Below are positions 39,892 through 48,688 of a stretch of DNA of 64,000 nucleotides, piece after piece. The notes under the pieces are model-generated. The model saw nothing but the letters and a program-made list of their open reading frames with translations. It was not told the origin of the DNA and searched no databases. The DNA comes from CAIOYC01 sp965277345. Lineage in GTDB: Bacteria; Pseudomonadota; Alphaproteobacteria; Caulobacterales; Caulobacteraceae. Where the stretch lies: positions 597,864-661,863 of the forward strand of contig CBDICI010000003.1 in assembly GCA_965277345.1 (NCBI GenBank), written 5' to 3'. Position 1 is the stretch's first letter. Every line of letters starts with the position of its first letter. Position numbers and translations under genes: made by a program.

Positions 39892-40593
39892 TCATTCCCG
39901 CCGCAGCAGGCGCTCGGTCAGCAGCGAGCCCAGCCCGCCGGCCTTGAAGTCGGCGCGGATCTGCTTGGGGTCATAGCCGGGCTGCTCGACCCACTCGAAG
40001 AAGCTGAGGCCCTTGGGTTCGCCCTCCGTGAAATAGCGCTCGAAGGTATAGCCCAGCACGCCCACCTGGCCCTGCTTCACGTGCAGGGTGCGGAAGCTGA
40101 GCTCCTTCATCGCCTCGCGGAGCGGCAGGCCGAGGGTGTGGTGGGCGTAGAGCACGCTCATGATCCCGGCCCGGTCCGCGCCGGACTTGCAGTGCATCAG
40201 GGCGGGATACGCGATCCGGTCGAACAGGGCCCGCGCCCCGGCCACCTGTTCGCGCGACGGCGCCTCTCGGGAGGCGATGGCGAAATTCTCCAGCCTGAGG
40301 CCCAGCCGTTCGCAGGCCGCCTTCTCCAGCAGATAGAAGCTGGTGGGATAGCCGCCGCCGCGCAGGTTGATCACCGTCTTCACCCCCCGATCCTTCCACC
40401 AGCGCAGCTGGAACGGCCAGGGCTGGTTGGTGCGGATCAGGTCCGGCGACACCCAGTGGGCGTTCTGGAAGCCCAGCCGCAGCCAAGCGTGATCCTTCCA
40501 CAACAGGTCCAGATAGGCCTTGAAACGCCCCATCGGGGTGGTGAGGTCGATGGCGGACACGAGCTTCCTTCGGCGGTCTTGAGGCGACGCCAT
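39892..40593 (-). CDS. Tyrosine/dual-specificity phosphatase-like protein
   Basis: A 233-residue cysteine phosphatase. The P-loop 'LMHCKSGADRAG' has Cys135 and Arg141; the likely general acid lies in the 'ASREAPSREQ' loop region upstream. 'VKTVINLRGG' before it is typical of this bacterial subgroup. The family covers protein and lipid or sugar phosphatases. Divergence from the msbA-waaA-lpxK cluster suggests, without proof, a role in envelope lipid or polysaccharide metabolism. Confidence 0.83.
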   Translation of the reverse strand: MASPQDRRRKLVSAIDLTTPMGRFKAYLDLLWKDHAWLRLGFQNAHWVSPDLIRTNQPWPFQLRWWKDRGVKTVINLRGGGYPTSFYLLEKAACERLGLRLENFAIASREAPSREQVAGARALFDRIAYPALMHCKSGADRAGIMSVLYAHHTLGLPLREAMKELSFRTLHVKQGQVGVLGYTFERYFTEGEPKGLSFFEWVEQPGYDPKQIRADFKAGGLGSLLTERLLRRE

Positions 40594-40712
40594 GGATCAT
40601 GCAGCGCCGACCCCCTAACTAGACGTCTGAACCGCCGGGGGAAAGCGCGGCGCCCCGTCCCCCCAGGAACCCACGCCTTGACACCCATGGGCAATCGTCA
40701 GAACCCAGCCCC

Positions 40713-42512
40713 ATGACGTCCACCGACGCCGAAGGCCGAAGCGGCGCGCGCGCGCTCATCGCCCGGCTGTATCGCGAATACCTGAAGCCGCGCACGGCCC
40801 GGCTCGCGGCCGCCCTGGCGTGCGCCGCCGGGGTGGCGGTGCTGACCGTGACGCTGGGCTATCTGCTCGATCCGGTGATCAAGAAGATCTTCGACCAGCG
40901 CCGCGCCGACAGCCTGATCGCCCTGCCGCTGATCATCGTCGCGGTGGTGACCCTGCGGGCGGCGTTGCAGATTGGCCAGGCGGTGCTGTCCAACCGCATC
41001 GGCAACCAGGTGGTCGGCGATATCCAGAAGCGCACCTTCGCCACCCTGATCCATGCCGATCTGGCGCGCCTGCGCACGGCGCACTCGGGGGCCTACATCT
41101 CCTCGGTGCTCTACGACGCCGGCCTGATCCGCGAGGCGGCGACCAACGGGGTGATCAACTATACCCGCGAGGGTCTGACCGTGGTGTTCGCCATCGGCTA
41201 CATGCTGGTGACCGACCCCCTGCTCACCGCCCTCGTCCTGGTCGGCGCGCCGGTGGCGTCCTGGATCATGCGGCGGTTCGCCAGGCGCACGCGCAGCGCC
41301 GCCCAGGGCGCGATGACCGAGACCTCCGCTCTCTCCACCGCGGTGATGGAGAGCCTGGACGGGGTGAAGATCGTCAAGATAGACAACCGCGAGGCCTTCG
41401 AGGAGGCGCGGGTGGGCGCGGTGATCGACCGCCGTCAGGCCCATCTGATCAAGGGCGCCAACGCCCGCGCCGCCGCCTCCCCCGCCACCGAGTCGGTCAC
41501 CGGCTACGTGACCGCCGCGGTGATCGCCTATGCCGGCTATCGCGCCCTGCATCATCAGATGACGCTGAACCAGCTCGTCGCCTTCCTGGCCATCCTGGCT
41601 ATGGCGGGCCAGTCGCTGCGCCAGGTCGCCAACCTGCAGTCGGTGTTCGCCGAGGGCCTGGCCGCCGCCGCCCGCCTGTTCGACGCCCTGGACGTGAAGG
41701 CCGAGGTGGGGGACGCGCCGGACTCCAGGCCCTTGCAACTCTCCGAAGCCTCGATCCGCTTTGATCGGGTGTCGTTCGGTTATGCGGCCGCCGCGCCGGC
41801 GCTGTCGGAGGTGACGCTGGAGGTCCGCCGCGGCGAGACGGTGGCGCTGGTCGGCCCGTCGGGCGGGGGCAAATCCACCATCCTGAACCTGATCCCGCGC
41901 TTCTACGACGTGACGGCCGGACACGTCACCGTGGATGGCCAGGACGTGCGCCACATCACCCTGGCCTCGCTCCGCCACCAGATCGCGCTGGTGACGCAGG
42001 AACCCTTCCTGTTCGACGACACCCTGCGCGCCAACATCGCCTATGCCCGCCCCGAAGCCAGTCAGGAGGAGGTGGAGGCCGCCGCCCGCGCCGCCGCCGC
42101 GCACGAGTTCATCGCCGCCCTGCCTGACGGCTACCATACCTCGGCCGGCGAGGCCGGCGCGCGCCTGTCCGGCGGGCAGCGCCAGCGCATCGCCATCGCC
42201 CGCGCCTTCCTGAAGAACGCTCCGATCCTCTTGCTCGACGAGGCCACCTCGGCGCTCGACACCGAAAGCGAGCAGAAGGTGCAGGAGGCGCTGGAGCGGC
42301 TGATGGCCGGGCGCACCACGCTGATGATCGCCCACCGCCTGTCTACCGTGCGGGGCGCCGACCGCATCTATGTGATCGATGCCGGACGGGTGGTCGAAGA
42401 GGGTGATCACGCGTCGCTGGTGGCGCGAGGCGGGCTCTATGCCCGCCTGGCCCGCGCCCAGAACCTGGACGTGCCGTTGCCCGCGGCGCCGGTGCTGAGC
42501 GATGGCCTTTGA
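40713..42512 (+). CDS. msbA: MsbA-like lipid A / phospholipid exporter, ABC transporter
   Basis: A 599-residue half transporter with an N-terminal six-helix membrane domain (about 30-320) and a C-terminal ATPase. Walker A 'GPSGGGKST' is at 381-389, Q-loop 'VTQEPFLFDDTL', signature 'LSGGQRQRIAIARA' near 484 and Walker B 'ILLLDEATSALD' near 506. It should flip the lipid A core across the inner membrane. The three downstream genes overlap it and each other and include waaA and lpxK, which supports MsbA over other exporters. Confidence 0.88.
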   Translation: MTSTDAEGRSGARALIARLYREYLKPRTARLAAALACAAGVAVLTVTLGYLLDPVIKKIFDQRRADSLIALPLIIVAVVTLRAALQIGQAVLSNRIGNQVVGDIQKRTFATLIHADLARLRTAHSGAYISSVLYDAGLIREAATNGVINYTREGLTVVFAIGYMLVTDPLLTALVLVGAPVASWIMRRFARRTRSAAQGAMTETSALSTAVMESLDGVKIVKIDNREAFEEARVGAVIDRRQAHLIKGANARAAASPATESVTGYVTAAVIAYAGYRALHHQMTLNQLVAFLAILAMAGQSLRQVANLQSVFAEGLAAAARLFDALDVKAEVGDAPDSRPLQLSEASIRFDRVSFGYAAAAPALSEVTLEVRRGETVALVGPSGGGKSTILNLIPRFYDVTAGHVTVDGQDVRHITLASLRHQIALVTQEPFLFDDTLRANIAYARPEASQEEVEAAARAAAAHEFIAALPDGYHTSAGEAGARLSGGQRQRIAIARAFLKNAPILLLDEATSALDTESEQKVQEALERLMAGRTTLMIAHRLSTVRGADRIYVIDAGRVVEEGDHASLVARGGLYARLARAQNLDVPLPAAPVLSDGL

Positions 42513-43260
42513 TGGACCCGGCCTCGTGAAACGCTGGTTTCGACGGCCGGGCGTGCAGGCGGCGCTGGCCTGGCTGATGGCGGCCTATCTGCGCTTCGCC
42601 CTCTCCACCCTGCGCTGGCGTCAGGAGCAGCGCGGCGTGGCCGAGGCGGTGTGGGACGCGCGAGGCGGGGACGGGGTGCGGGGCGGGGTGATCGTCTGCT
42701 TCTGGCATTCGCGTATCGCCCTGTCTCCCGCCTGCTGGCCGCTCCACCGGGCGCAGGCGCCGCGGGCCTTGATCTCCCTCTCCCCCGACGGCCAGTTCAT
42801 CGCCGGGGCGGTGCAGCGGCTGGGCTTTCCCGCCATCCGCGGCTCGTCGCGCAAGGACAGCGATCCCGCCAACGACAAGGGCGGCCTTTCCGCCTTTCGC
42901 GACGTGCTGAAGTGGATCAGGGGCGGCGGCGGGGTGGCGATCACCCCCGACGGCCCGCGCGGCCCCGTCGAGCAGATGAAAGAGGGCGCGCCCATGCTCG
43001 CCAAGCTCTCGAAAGCGCCGGTGCTGTTCGTGGGGCTGGCCTGCCGCCCGGCAATCCGGCTGGGAAGCTGGGACCGTGCGATGATCCCGCTGCCGTTCGG
43101 CCGGGGGGCCATCGTCTGGGACGGCGGCGCCCCGGTGGACCGCGACGCCGAACCGGCGGTGCTTGCGAACCTCTGGGCGGAGCAGCTCAGCGCCGCCACG
43201 CGCCGCGCCGAGGCGCTGGTGCTCAAGCCCGTCTCCCCCTCGAGGGCGAAGGGAGCATGA
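42502..43260 (+). CDS. DUF374 lysophospholipid acyltransferase-family protein
   Basis: A 252-residue protein overlapping msbA by eleven bases. Features of the DUF374 family: 'GGVIVCFWHSRIALSPACWPL' with the WH motif, 'LISLSPDGQFIAGAVQRLGFPAIRGSS', 'GGLSAFRDVLKWIRGGGGVAITPDGPRGP' and 'MLAKLSKAPVLFVGL'. An acyl-transfer function on lipid A or a phospholipid is expected from the family and context. A hydrophobic N-terminal helix suggests membrane attachment. Confidence 0.87.
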   Translation: MAFDGPGLVKRWFRRPGVQAALAWLMAAYLRFALSTLRWRQEQRGVAEAVWDARGGDGVRGGVIVCFWHSRIALSPACWPLHRAQAPRALISLSPDGQFIAGAVQRLGFPAIRGSSRKDSDPANDKGGLSAFRDVLKWIRGGGGVAITPDGPRGPVEQMKEGAPMLAKLSKAPVLFVGLACRPAIRLGSWDRAMIPLPFGRGAIVWDGGAPVDRDAEPAVLANLWAEQLSAATRRAEALVLKPVSPSRAKGA

Positions 43261-44510
43261 CTCCGCTCGCGCTTCAGCTCTACCGCTTCGCCACCGGCGT
43301 CGCCGAACCGTTTGCGCCCATGCTGCTGAACGCCCGCGCCCGGCGGGGCAAGGAGGACCCCGCGCGGCTTGGAGAGCGGCTGGGCCACGCCCCCATCCCC
43401 CGCCCCGCCGGACCGATCATCTGGCTGCACGGGGCCAGCGTGGGCGAGAGCCTGTCGCTGCTGGCGCTGGTGGAGCGCCTGTGCGCCGTGCGGCCGGAAC
43501 TCGGCGTGCTGATCACCTCCGGCACCGTCGCGTCGGCGGACCTGATGGCGCGGCGGGCGCCCGTCGGCGTCATCCACCAATATGCGCCCGTGGATGCGCC
43601 CGGCACGGCGGCGCGCTTCCTGGGCCATTGGCGCCCGTCCCTCGCCGTGTTCGTGGAGAGCGAGGTGTGGCCGAACCTGCTGCTAACCGCTAAGGCCCGG
43701 GGGGTGAAGCTGGCTCTGGTCTCCGCCCGGCTGTCGGAGAAGAGCCTGACGGGATGGGCCCGCCGCCCCGCCGCCGCCCGCGCCCTGTTCCGCGGCTTCG
43801 ACCTCGTGCTGGCCCAGACCGACGCCGTGGCGGCAGGGCTGCGCGAGCTCGGCGCCAAGGATCACGGCCGGCTGAACCTGAAGCTGGCGGCGGCGCCGCT
43901 CAGCGTGGACGCCGGGGCCCTGGCCGACCTGCGCGGCGCGGCGGGAGAGAGGTCGGTGCTGCTGGCCGCCTCCACCCATCCCGGTGAGGACGAGATCGTG
44001 CTGGACGCCTTCGCCAGGATCAGCGGCTATGCCCTCCTGGTCATCGTGCCCCGCCATATCGACCGCACACCGGGCATCCTGGACGCCGCCCGCGAGCGCG
44101 GCCTGGGCGCGGCGGCGCGCAGCGAGGCGCCGTTCGGCGAAGCGCACGTCTATGTGGCAGACACGCTGGGCGAGCTCGGCCTGTGGTTTTCCCTGGCGCA
44201 GGCGGCGTTCATCGGCGGCAGTCTGCTGTCCGGACCGGGGGGACACAATCCGGTCGAGCCGGCCCAGCTCGGTTGCCCCATCCTCACCGGTCCGCACGTG
44301 GATAACTGGCGCGACGTCTATGCGGGGCTGATCGGCGCCTCCGCCGCCGTGGTGGTCACCGACGCCCTCGACCTCACCGCCGCCTGGAGCGAGGTCCTGC
44401 TGCAGCCGGCCACCGCCAAGGGCCGCGCCGACCGGGCGCGGGCGGTCGTGGCCGACGGGTCGAGCGGGCTCGACAACGCGGTGGGCAAGCTGCTGGGCCT
44501 GCTGCCGTGA
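43257..44510 (+). CDS. waaA: 3-deoxy-D-manno-octulosonic acid (Kdo) transferase
   Basis: A 417-residue inner-membrane-associated glycosyltransferase that adds Kdo to lipid IVA. The N-terminal half carries 'IIWLHGASVGESLSLLALVERL' with the catalytic Glu, 'LITSGTVASADLM' and 'ESEVWPNLLLTAKARGVKLALVSARLSEKS'. The C-terminal half has 'LLAASTHPGEDEIVLDAF', 'VIVPRHIDRTPGI' and 'FIGGSLLSGPGGHNPVEPAQLGCPILTGPHVDNWRDVY'. The length matches GT30 enzymes. It is coupled to the upstream acyltransferase gene and to lpxK (4-bp overlaps). Confidence 0.95.
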   Translation: MTPLALQLYRFATGVAEPFAPMLLNARARRGKEDPARLGERLGHAPIPRPAGPIIWLHGASVGESLSLLALVERLCAVRPELGVLITSGTVASADLMARRAPVGVIHQYAPVDAPGTAARFLGHWRPSLAVFVESEVWPNLLLTAKARGVKLALVSARLSEKSLTGWARRPAAARALFRGFDLVLAQTDAVAAGLRELGAKDHGRLNLKLAAAPLSVDAGALADLRGAAGERSVLLAASTHPGEDEIVLDAFARISGYALLVIVPRHIDRTPGILDAARERGLGAAARSEAPFGEAHVYVADTLGELGLWFSLAQAAFIGGSLLSGPGGHNPVEPAQLGCPILTGPHVDNWRDVYAGLIGASAAVVVTDALDLTAAWSEVLLQPATAKGRADRARAVVADGSSGLDNAVGKLLGLLP

Positions 44511-45541
44511 GCCGGTTGTCCACGCCCCGCTGGTGGTATTCGGAGCGCGGCGGCAGCCTGGCCTGGCGCATCCTGTTAACGCCGGTCTCCTGGGTCTGGA
44601 CCTCGGCCACCGCGCGGCGGATGGCCCGCGCCGACCCCATAGACCCCGGCATACCGGTGATCTGCGTCGGCAACCTGACGGTGGGCGGGGCGGGCAAGAC
44701 GCCGGTGGCGCGGGAGATCCTTCGGCGACTGACCGAGCGCGGGATAAACGCCCACGGCCTGTCGCGCGGTTATGGCGGGCGGGCCACCGCGCCGACCCGG
44801 GTCGATCCCCTGGTCCATCACAGCGGCGACGTGGGGGACGAGCCGCTGATGCTGGCCCGCGACGTCCCCATGTGGGTGGCGCGGGACCGGGCCGCCGGAG
44901 CGCTCGCCGCGCGGGCGGCGGGTGCGGAAGCGATCGTGCTGGACGACGGTCACCAGAATCCCGGCCTGAAGAAGGCGCTCTCGCTGGTGGTGGTGGACGG
45001 CGAGACGCGGGGCGGCGAATGGCCCTTCGGCGACGGCGCGGTCTTTCCCGCCGGCCCGCTGCGCGAACCGATGCGGGTGGGACTGGACCGCGCCGACGCG
45101 GTGGTGATCCTGCTGCCGACAGACCTCGAAGCGCCCGATCCACGGCTGGTGCGGCTGTTCGAGGGACGCGTCGTGCTGATCGCTCGCCTCACCGCCGACG
45201 CCGCCCCGCCGCCTGGACCCCAGCTCGGCTTCGCCGGGGTGGCCAAGCCCTGGAAGGTGGAGCGGGCGCTGAAGGCCGCCGGGTGCGCGCTGGTGGATTT
45301 CGCGCCCTATCCCGACCATGCGGCCTATCGGGAGACAGACCTCGCCTTTCTGGCCGCTCGCGCCCGGACGCTCGGTGCAGGTCTGGTCACCACCGAGAAG
45401 GACTGGGTGCGCCTGACCCCGGCTTGGCGCGCGCGCGTCACGCCCTGGCCGGTCAGCGCCCGGTTCGAGGACGAAGCGGCGCTGGACGCGCTGTTAGAAA
45501 GAGCAACGGCGGTTTCCCCTCACCCCGGCTTTCTCCCATAA
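44507..45541 (+). CDS. lpxK: Tetraacyldisaccharide 4'-kinase
   Basis: A 344-residue kinase phosphorylating the lipid A disaccharide. The Walker A loop 'VGNLTVGGAGKTPVAREI' is at about 53-70, followed by 'INAHGLSRGYGGR', 'GDEPLMLA', 'VLDDGHQNPGLKKALSLVVVD' and the late 'DHAAYRETDLAFLAARA' with 'LVTTEKDWVRL'. It starts at GTG 44507 in a GTGA overlap. The last residues ('SPHPGFLP') are encoded by the intergenic palindrome, so the true end has been extended or replaced by the repeat. Confidence 0.94.
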   Translation: MSRLSTPRWWYSERGGSLAWRILLTPVSWVWTSATARRMARADPIDPGIPVICVGNLTVGGAGKTPVAREILRRLTERGINAHGLSRGYGGRATAPTRVDPLVHHSGDVGDEPLMLARDVPMWVARDRAAGALAARAAGAEAIVLDDGHQNPGLKKALSLVVVDGETRGGEWPFGDGAVFPAGPLREPMRVGLDRADAVVILLPTDLEAPDPRLVRLFEGRVVLIARLTADAAPPPGPQLGFAGVAKPWKVERALKAAGCALVDFAPYPDHAAYRETDLAFLAARARTLGAGLVTTEKDWVRLTPAWRARVTPWPVSARFEDEAALDALLERATAVSPHPGFLP

Positions 45542-45607
45542 GGGAGAGGGGAGGAAACACGCCCGCTTCCCCCTCTCCCGCGAAGTGGGACAGGGCCGGG
45601 GTGAGGG
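45517..45607. repeat. Large palindromic element at the lpxK end
   Basis: Perfect 13-bp outer arms CCCTCACCCCGGC (45517-45529) and GCCGGGGTGAGGG (45595-45607), with inner inverted words (CTCCC...GGGAG, CCTCTCCC...). The left arm is part of the lpxK coding sequence. It probably terminates transcription from both sides. Confidence 0.75.
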
Positions 45608-45672
45608 CAGCGAGGAGTCCTAGACCCTGATCGGTTCATCTTAAACCGTGAATCAGGGTCTGCACTTTGAGT

Positions 45673-45724
45673 TTAGAGCATGATTCACGTTCGGATGATT
45701 CCATCCGAAACGATCATGCTCTAA
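45673..45724. repeat. Intergenic palindrome with inner hairpin
   Basis: Outer arms TTAGAGCATGAT and ATCATGCTCTAA enclose CGGATG-ATTC-CATCCG. The right arm contains the stop codon of the minus-strand phosphotransferase-like gene. From memory, this kind of element is repeated between genes in many alphaproteobacteria; it likely acts as a terminator. Confidence 0.72.
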
Positions 45725-46806
45725 GCCCCCGCCTTCTTCGCGAACTCCAGCGCGCTCTCCGCCAACGGCACGACGCGGTCGGCATTGGCCACCGCCTGCG
45801 TGCTGGAGGCGGTGCCGTCGCGCACGCGCCCGACGATGCCCTGCAGGATGCCGGCCAGGCGGAACTGGTTGTAGGCGAAGTACCAGTCCAGCGCGGGCAG
45901 GCCGGTGCGGCCGGTCAGCCGGCAGTAGTCCTCCACCGTCTCCTCGATGGTGGGGATGCCGAGGGCCTTGAGGTCCAGTCCCTTCAGGCCGCTGCGTCCC
46001 TCCGCCTGGGCGTGCCAGTTCATCAGATAATAGGTGAAGTCCGCCAGCGGGTTGCCGAGGGTGGACAGCTCCCAGTCCAGCACCGCCGCCACCCGCGGTT
46101 CGGTGGGGTGAAGCGAAAGGTTATCCAGCCGGTAGTCGCCGTGGACGATGGAGGTGGTGTCGTCCTGCGGCAGGGTGGCGGGCAGGAACTCCATCAGCCG
46201 CTCCATGGCCGGGATCGGCTGGGTTTCCGACATGCGGTACTGCTTGGTCCAGCGGTCGATCTGGCGGGCGAAATAGTTGCCGGGCTTGCCGAAATCGGCG
46301 AGGCCGATGGCGGCGTAGTCGGTGTTGTGCAGGTCGGCCAGCGTCTTGAGTTCGGCCCCATAGGTGGCGGTGCGCTCGGCCGGGGTCATGCCGGGCAACG
46401 ATCCGTCCCATAGTATGCGGCCCTCCACCATGCTCATCACGTAGAACATGGTGCCGATCACAGCGTCGTCGGTGCACAGCGCGTAGGCGCGCGCCACCGG
46501 AAAGCCGGTCGTACCCAGCGCCGAGATGACCTTGAACTCGCGATCCACCGCGTGGGCGGAGGGCAGGAGCTTGCCGGGGGGCTTGCGGCGCAACACGTAT
46601 TTCCGCGCGGGCGTGACGAGCTGATAGGTCGGGTTGGATTGACCGCCCTTGAACTGGCGAACCTCCAGCGGGCCGGCATAGCCCTCCACATTGGCCTTCA
46701 GCCACGCTTCGAGCCTGGCCTCGTCCAGGGCGTAGCGTTCATCGACCGGCTTGGTGCCTGAGAACGCGTCCTGCGCCGATTCCGGGGCGGAAGTTTCGTC
46801 GGCCAT
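45721..46806 (-). CDS. Aminoglycoside phosphotransferase-fold protein (ACAD10/11-like)
   Basis: A 361-residue kinase-fold protein. ATG 46806 gives 'MADETSAPESAQDAFSG'. 'GGQSNPTYQLVTPARKYVLRRKPPGKLLPSAHAVDREFKV' is the N-lobe of the family fused to or acting with acyl-CoA dehydrogenases. The catalytic loop is 'SIVHGDYRLDNLSL' and the metal site 'VAAVLDWELSTLGNPLADF'. In ACAD10/11 such domains phosphorylate 4-hydroxyacids so they can be degraded as fatty acids. No dehydrogenase gene is adjacent here. Confidence 0.87.
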   Translation of the reverse strand: MADETSAPESAQDAFSGTKPVDERYALDEARLEAWLKANVEGYAGPLEVRQFKGGQSNPTYQLVTPARKYVLRRKPPGKLLPSAHAVDREFKVISALGTTGFPVARAYALCTDDAVIGTMFYVMSMVEGRILWDGSLPGMTPAERTATYGAELKTLADLHNTDYAAIGLADFGKPGNYFARQIDRWTKQYRMSETQPIPAMERLMEFLPATLPQDDTTSIVHGDYRLDNLSLHPTEPRVAAVLDWELSTLGNPLADFTYYLMNWHAQAEGRSGLKGLDLKALGIPTIEETVEDYCRLTGRTGLPALDWYFAYNQFRLAGILQGIVGRVRDGTASSTQAVANADRVVPLAESALEFAKKAGA

Positions 46807-46877
46807 GGCGTTTCCCCGCAGGCGTACCGTTTCTTCGAGTGGCGGCTTTGTGGCCCAGTCGCGCGGCGGACGCAACG

Positions 46878-48152
46878 CTATGGCGGGGCGAGCGCGCGCC
46901 AGGCGATATCGGTGCGGTGGAACCCTTCGGGCCAGTCGATCCGGCTTACGGCGGCATAGGCGCGTTCCCGGGCGATCTCCAGGGTAGCGCCCCGCGCGCA
47001 CACGTTCAGCACCCGCCCACCGCTGGCGATCAGCGCCCCGTCGTCCCGCAATGTCGTCCCTGCGTGGAACACCACCACGTCCCCACCGAAGTCCTGGTCG
47101 GCGCCCTGGATCACCGAGCCCTTTTCCGGGGCTTCCGGATAGCCGCGCGCGGCCAGCACCACGCAGATCGCCGCCTCGTCTCGCCATTGCGGCGCCGGCA
47201 TCGAGGCCAAGGCGCCGGTCGCCGCGGCGTGCAGGTAGGGTAGCAGGTCGCTCTGCAGCCGGAGCATCAGGACCTGGCACTCGGGATCGCCGAAGCGGGC
47301 GTTGAACTCCACCAGGGACGGGATCTCATCCGCGATCATCAGCCCCGCGAACAGCACGCCGCGATACGGCGCGCCCTCCGCCGCCATGCCCTGGGCGGCG
47401 GGCTGGATCAGGGTGCGGCGGGCCGTCTCCAGCACCGCAGGCGTCGCCACCGGGGCGGGCGCATAGGTTCCCATGCCGCCGGTATTGGGGCCCTCCTCGC
47501 CGTCATAGGCCCGCTTGTGATCCTGGGCCGCGCCGAACAGCAGGGCGGTTTCACCGTCGCAGAGGGCGAACAGCGAGGCCTCCTCCCCCTTCAGGAACGC
47601 TTCGATCACCACCCTGGCGCCCGCCGCGCCGAAACGGCCGCCCAGCATGTGGCCGATCGCGGTCTCGGCCTCGGCGCGGGTCTCGGCGATCACCACGCCC
47701 TTGCCCGCCGCCAACCCGTCCGCCTTGATCACATAGGGCGGATCGAACCGGTCCAGCGCCGCGCGCGCCGCCTCGGCGGTCTCGCAGGTGAGGTGCGGCG
47801 CGGTGGGCAGACGATGGCGGTCGGCGAACGCCTTTGAGAAGGCCTTGGAGGTCTCCAGCCGGGCGGCGGCGCGGGTGGGACCGAAGCAGGGAATGCCGAG
47901 CTCCGCCAAGCGATCCGCCAGCCCGGCCTCCAGCGCGGCCTCGGGTCCAACGACCACCAGATCGGCGGTCATCTCCCGGGCGAGGTCGGCGAGGGAGTCG
48001 ACGTCGGTGCCCGTCACCGGACGGCATTCGCACAGGCCGGCGATGCCGGGGTTGCCGGGGGCGGCGACCAGGCGCGTGAGTCTGGACGAACGGGCGATTT
48101 TCCAGGCCAGGGCGTGTTCGCGCCCGCCGGAACCGACGAGGAGGACGTTCAT
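46878..48152 (-). CDS. purD: Phosphoribosylamine--glycine ligase
   Basis: A 424-residue ATP-grasp enzyme of purine synthesis joining glycine to phosphoribosylamine. 'MNVLLVGSGGREHALAWKI' opens the N domain. The ATP-grasp part includes 'PYVIKADGLAAGKGVVIAET', 'EEASLFALCDGETALLFGAAQDHKRAYDGEEGPNTGGMGTYAP' and 'LVEFNARFGDPECQVLMLRL'. The length is normal (E. coli 429). ATG 48152 is the only start compatible with the family. Confidence 0.97.
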   Translation of the reverse strand: MNVLLVGSGGREHALAWKIARSSRLTRLVAAPGNPGIAGLCECRPVTGTDVDSLADLAREMTADLVVVGPEAALEAGLADRLAELGIPCFGPTRAAARLETSKAFSKAFADRHRLPTAPHLTCETAEAARAALDRFDPPYVIKADGLAAGKGVVIAETRAEAETAIGHMLGGRFGAAGARVVIEAFLKGEEASLFALCDGETALLFGAAQDHKRAYDGEEGPNTGGMGTYAPAPVATPAVLETARRTLIQPAAQGMAAEGAPYRGVLFAGLMIADEIPSLVEFNARFGDPECQVLMLRLQSDLLPYLHAAATGALASMPAPQWRDEAAICVVLAARGYPEAPEKGSVIQGADQDFGGDVVVFHAGTTLRDDGALIASGGRVLNVCARGATLEIARERAYAAVSRIDWPEGFHRTDIAWRALAPP

Positions 48153-48190
48153 GCCCGCCCTGTCCCCCGCCGGGCGGGAGAGGTCAAGGA

Positions 48191-48592
48191 TCAGCTGCGG
48201 ACCGCGCTGAACGACCCCCGGTGGCCGGGCGCAATGGCCTCCCCGCTCATGCGGTCGCCCGACACCGTACCCGCATAGCTGGCGGTGAAGGGGATCAGCA
48301 GGAAATGGGTCCGATAGGCGAAGCTGACCCTGTCGCCGTCTACGTGACCGACGGTCAGGGTGTGGCTGCCCTGCGGCTTGTGGCTGGGATCGTTGGTGGC
48401 CATGTCGCGGCATACCCCGCTGAGATCGTCGCCCTTCTGGGTGAACCGGCATTCCAGTTCGAAGCCGAACGTCTCCACCTTGCAGGTGAACCGCCAGACG
48501 CCGGTGAGGTCAGCGGCGGCGGCCGGGGCGGCGCCCAGCCCCACGGCCGCGAGGGCGAGTATGGGGGCGAGCCAGGGGGCGACAGGCTTCAT
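48191..48592 (-). CDS. Small exported protein of unknown function
   Basis: A 133-residue protein with a clear signal peptide ending 'APAAAA-DLTGVW'. The mature part ('GVWRFTCKVETFGFELECRFTQKGDDLSGVCRDM', then 'SHTLTVGHVDGDRVSFAYRT') has three cysteines and alternating beta strands, suggestive of a small lipocalin-like barrel. Function is unknown. It lies between purD and the divergent xseA. Confidence 0.77.
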   Translation of the reverse strand: MKPVAPWLAPILALAAVGLGAAPAAAADLTGVWRFTCKVETFGFELECRFTQKGDDLSGVCRDMATNDPSHKPQGSHTLTVGHVDGDRVSFAYRTHFLLIPFTASYAGTVSGDRMSGEAIAPGHRGSFSAVRS

Positions 48593-48688
48593 GCAACGGG
48601 CTCCGGTTGGTTCAAGGTACGCGTGGTTCGGCGCATCGGTTGCGACGACCCTGCCCTGCGTCGCCCTGAACGCCTATCTTGGTTAGCG

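Noticed and set aside
40698..42410. Minus-strand frame opposite msbA
   Set aside because: Low-complexity His/Gln/Gly-rich translation typical of antisense GC-rich frames.
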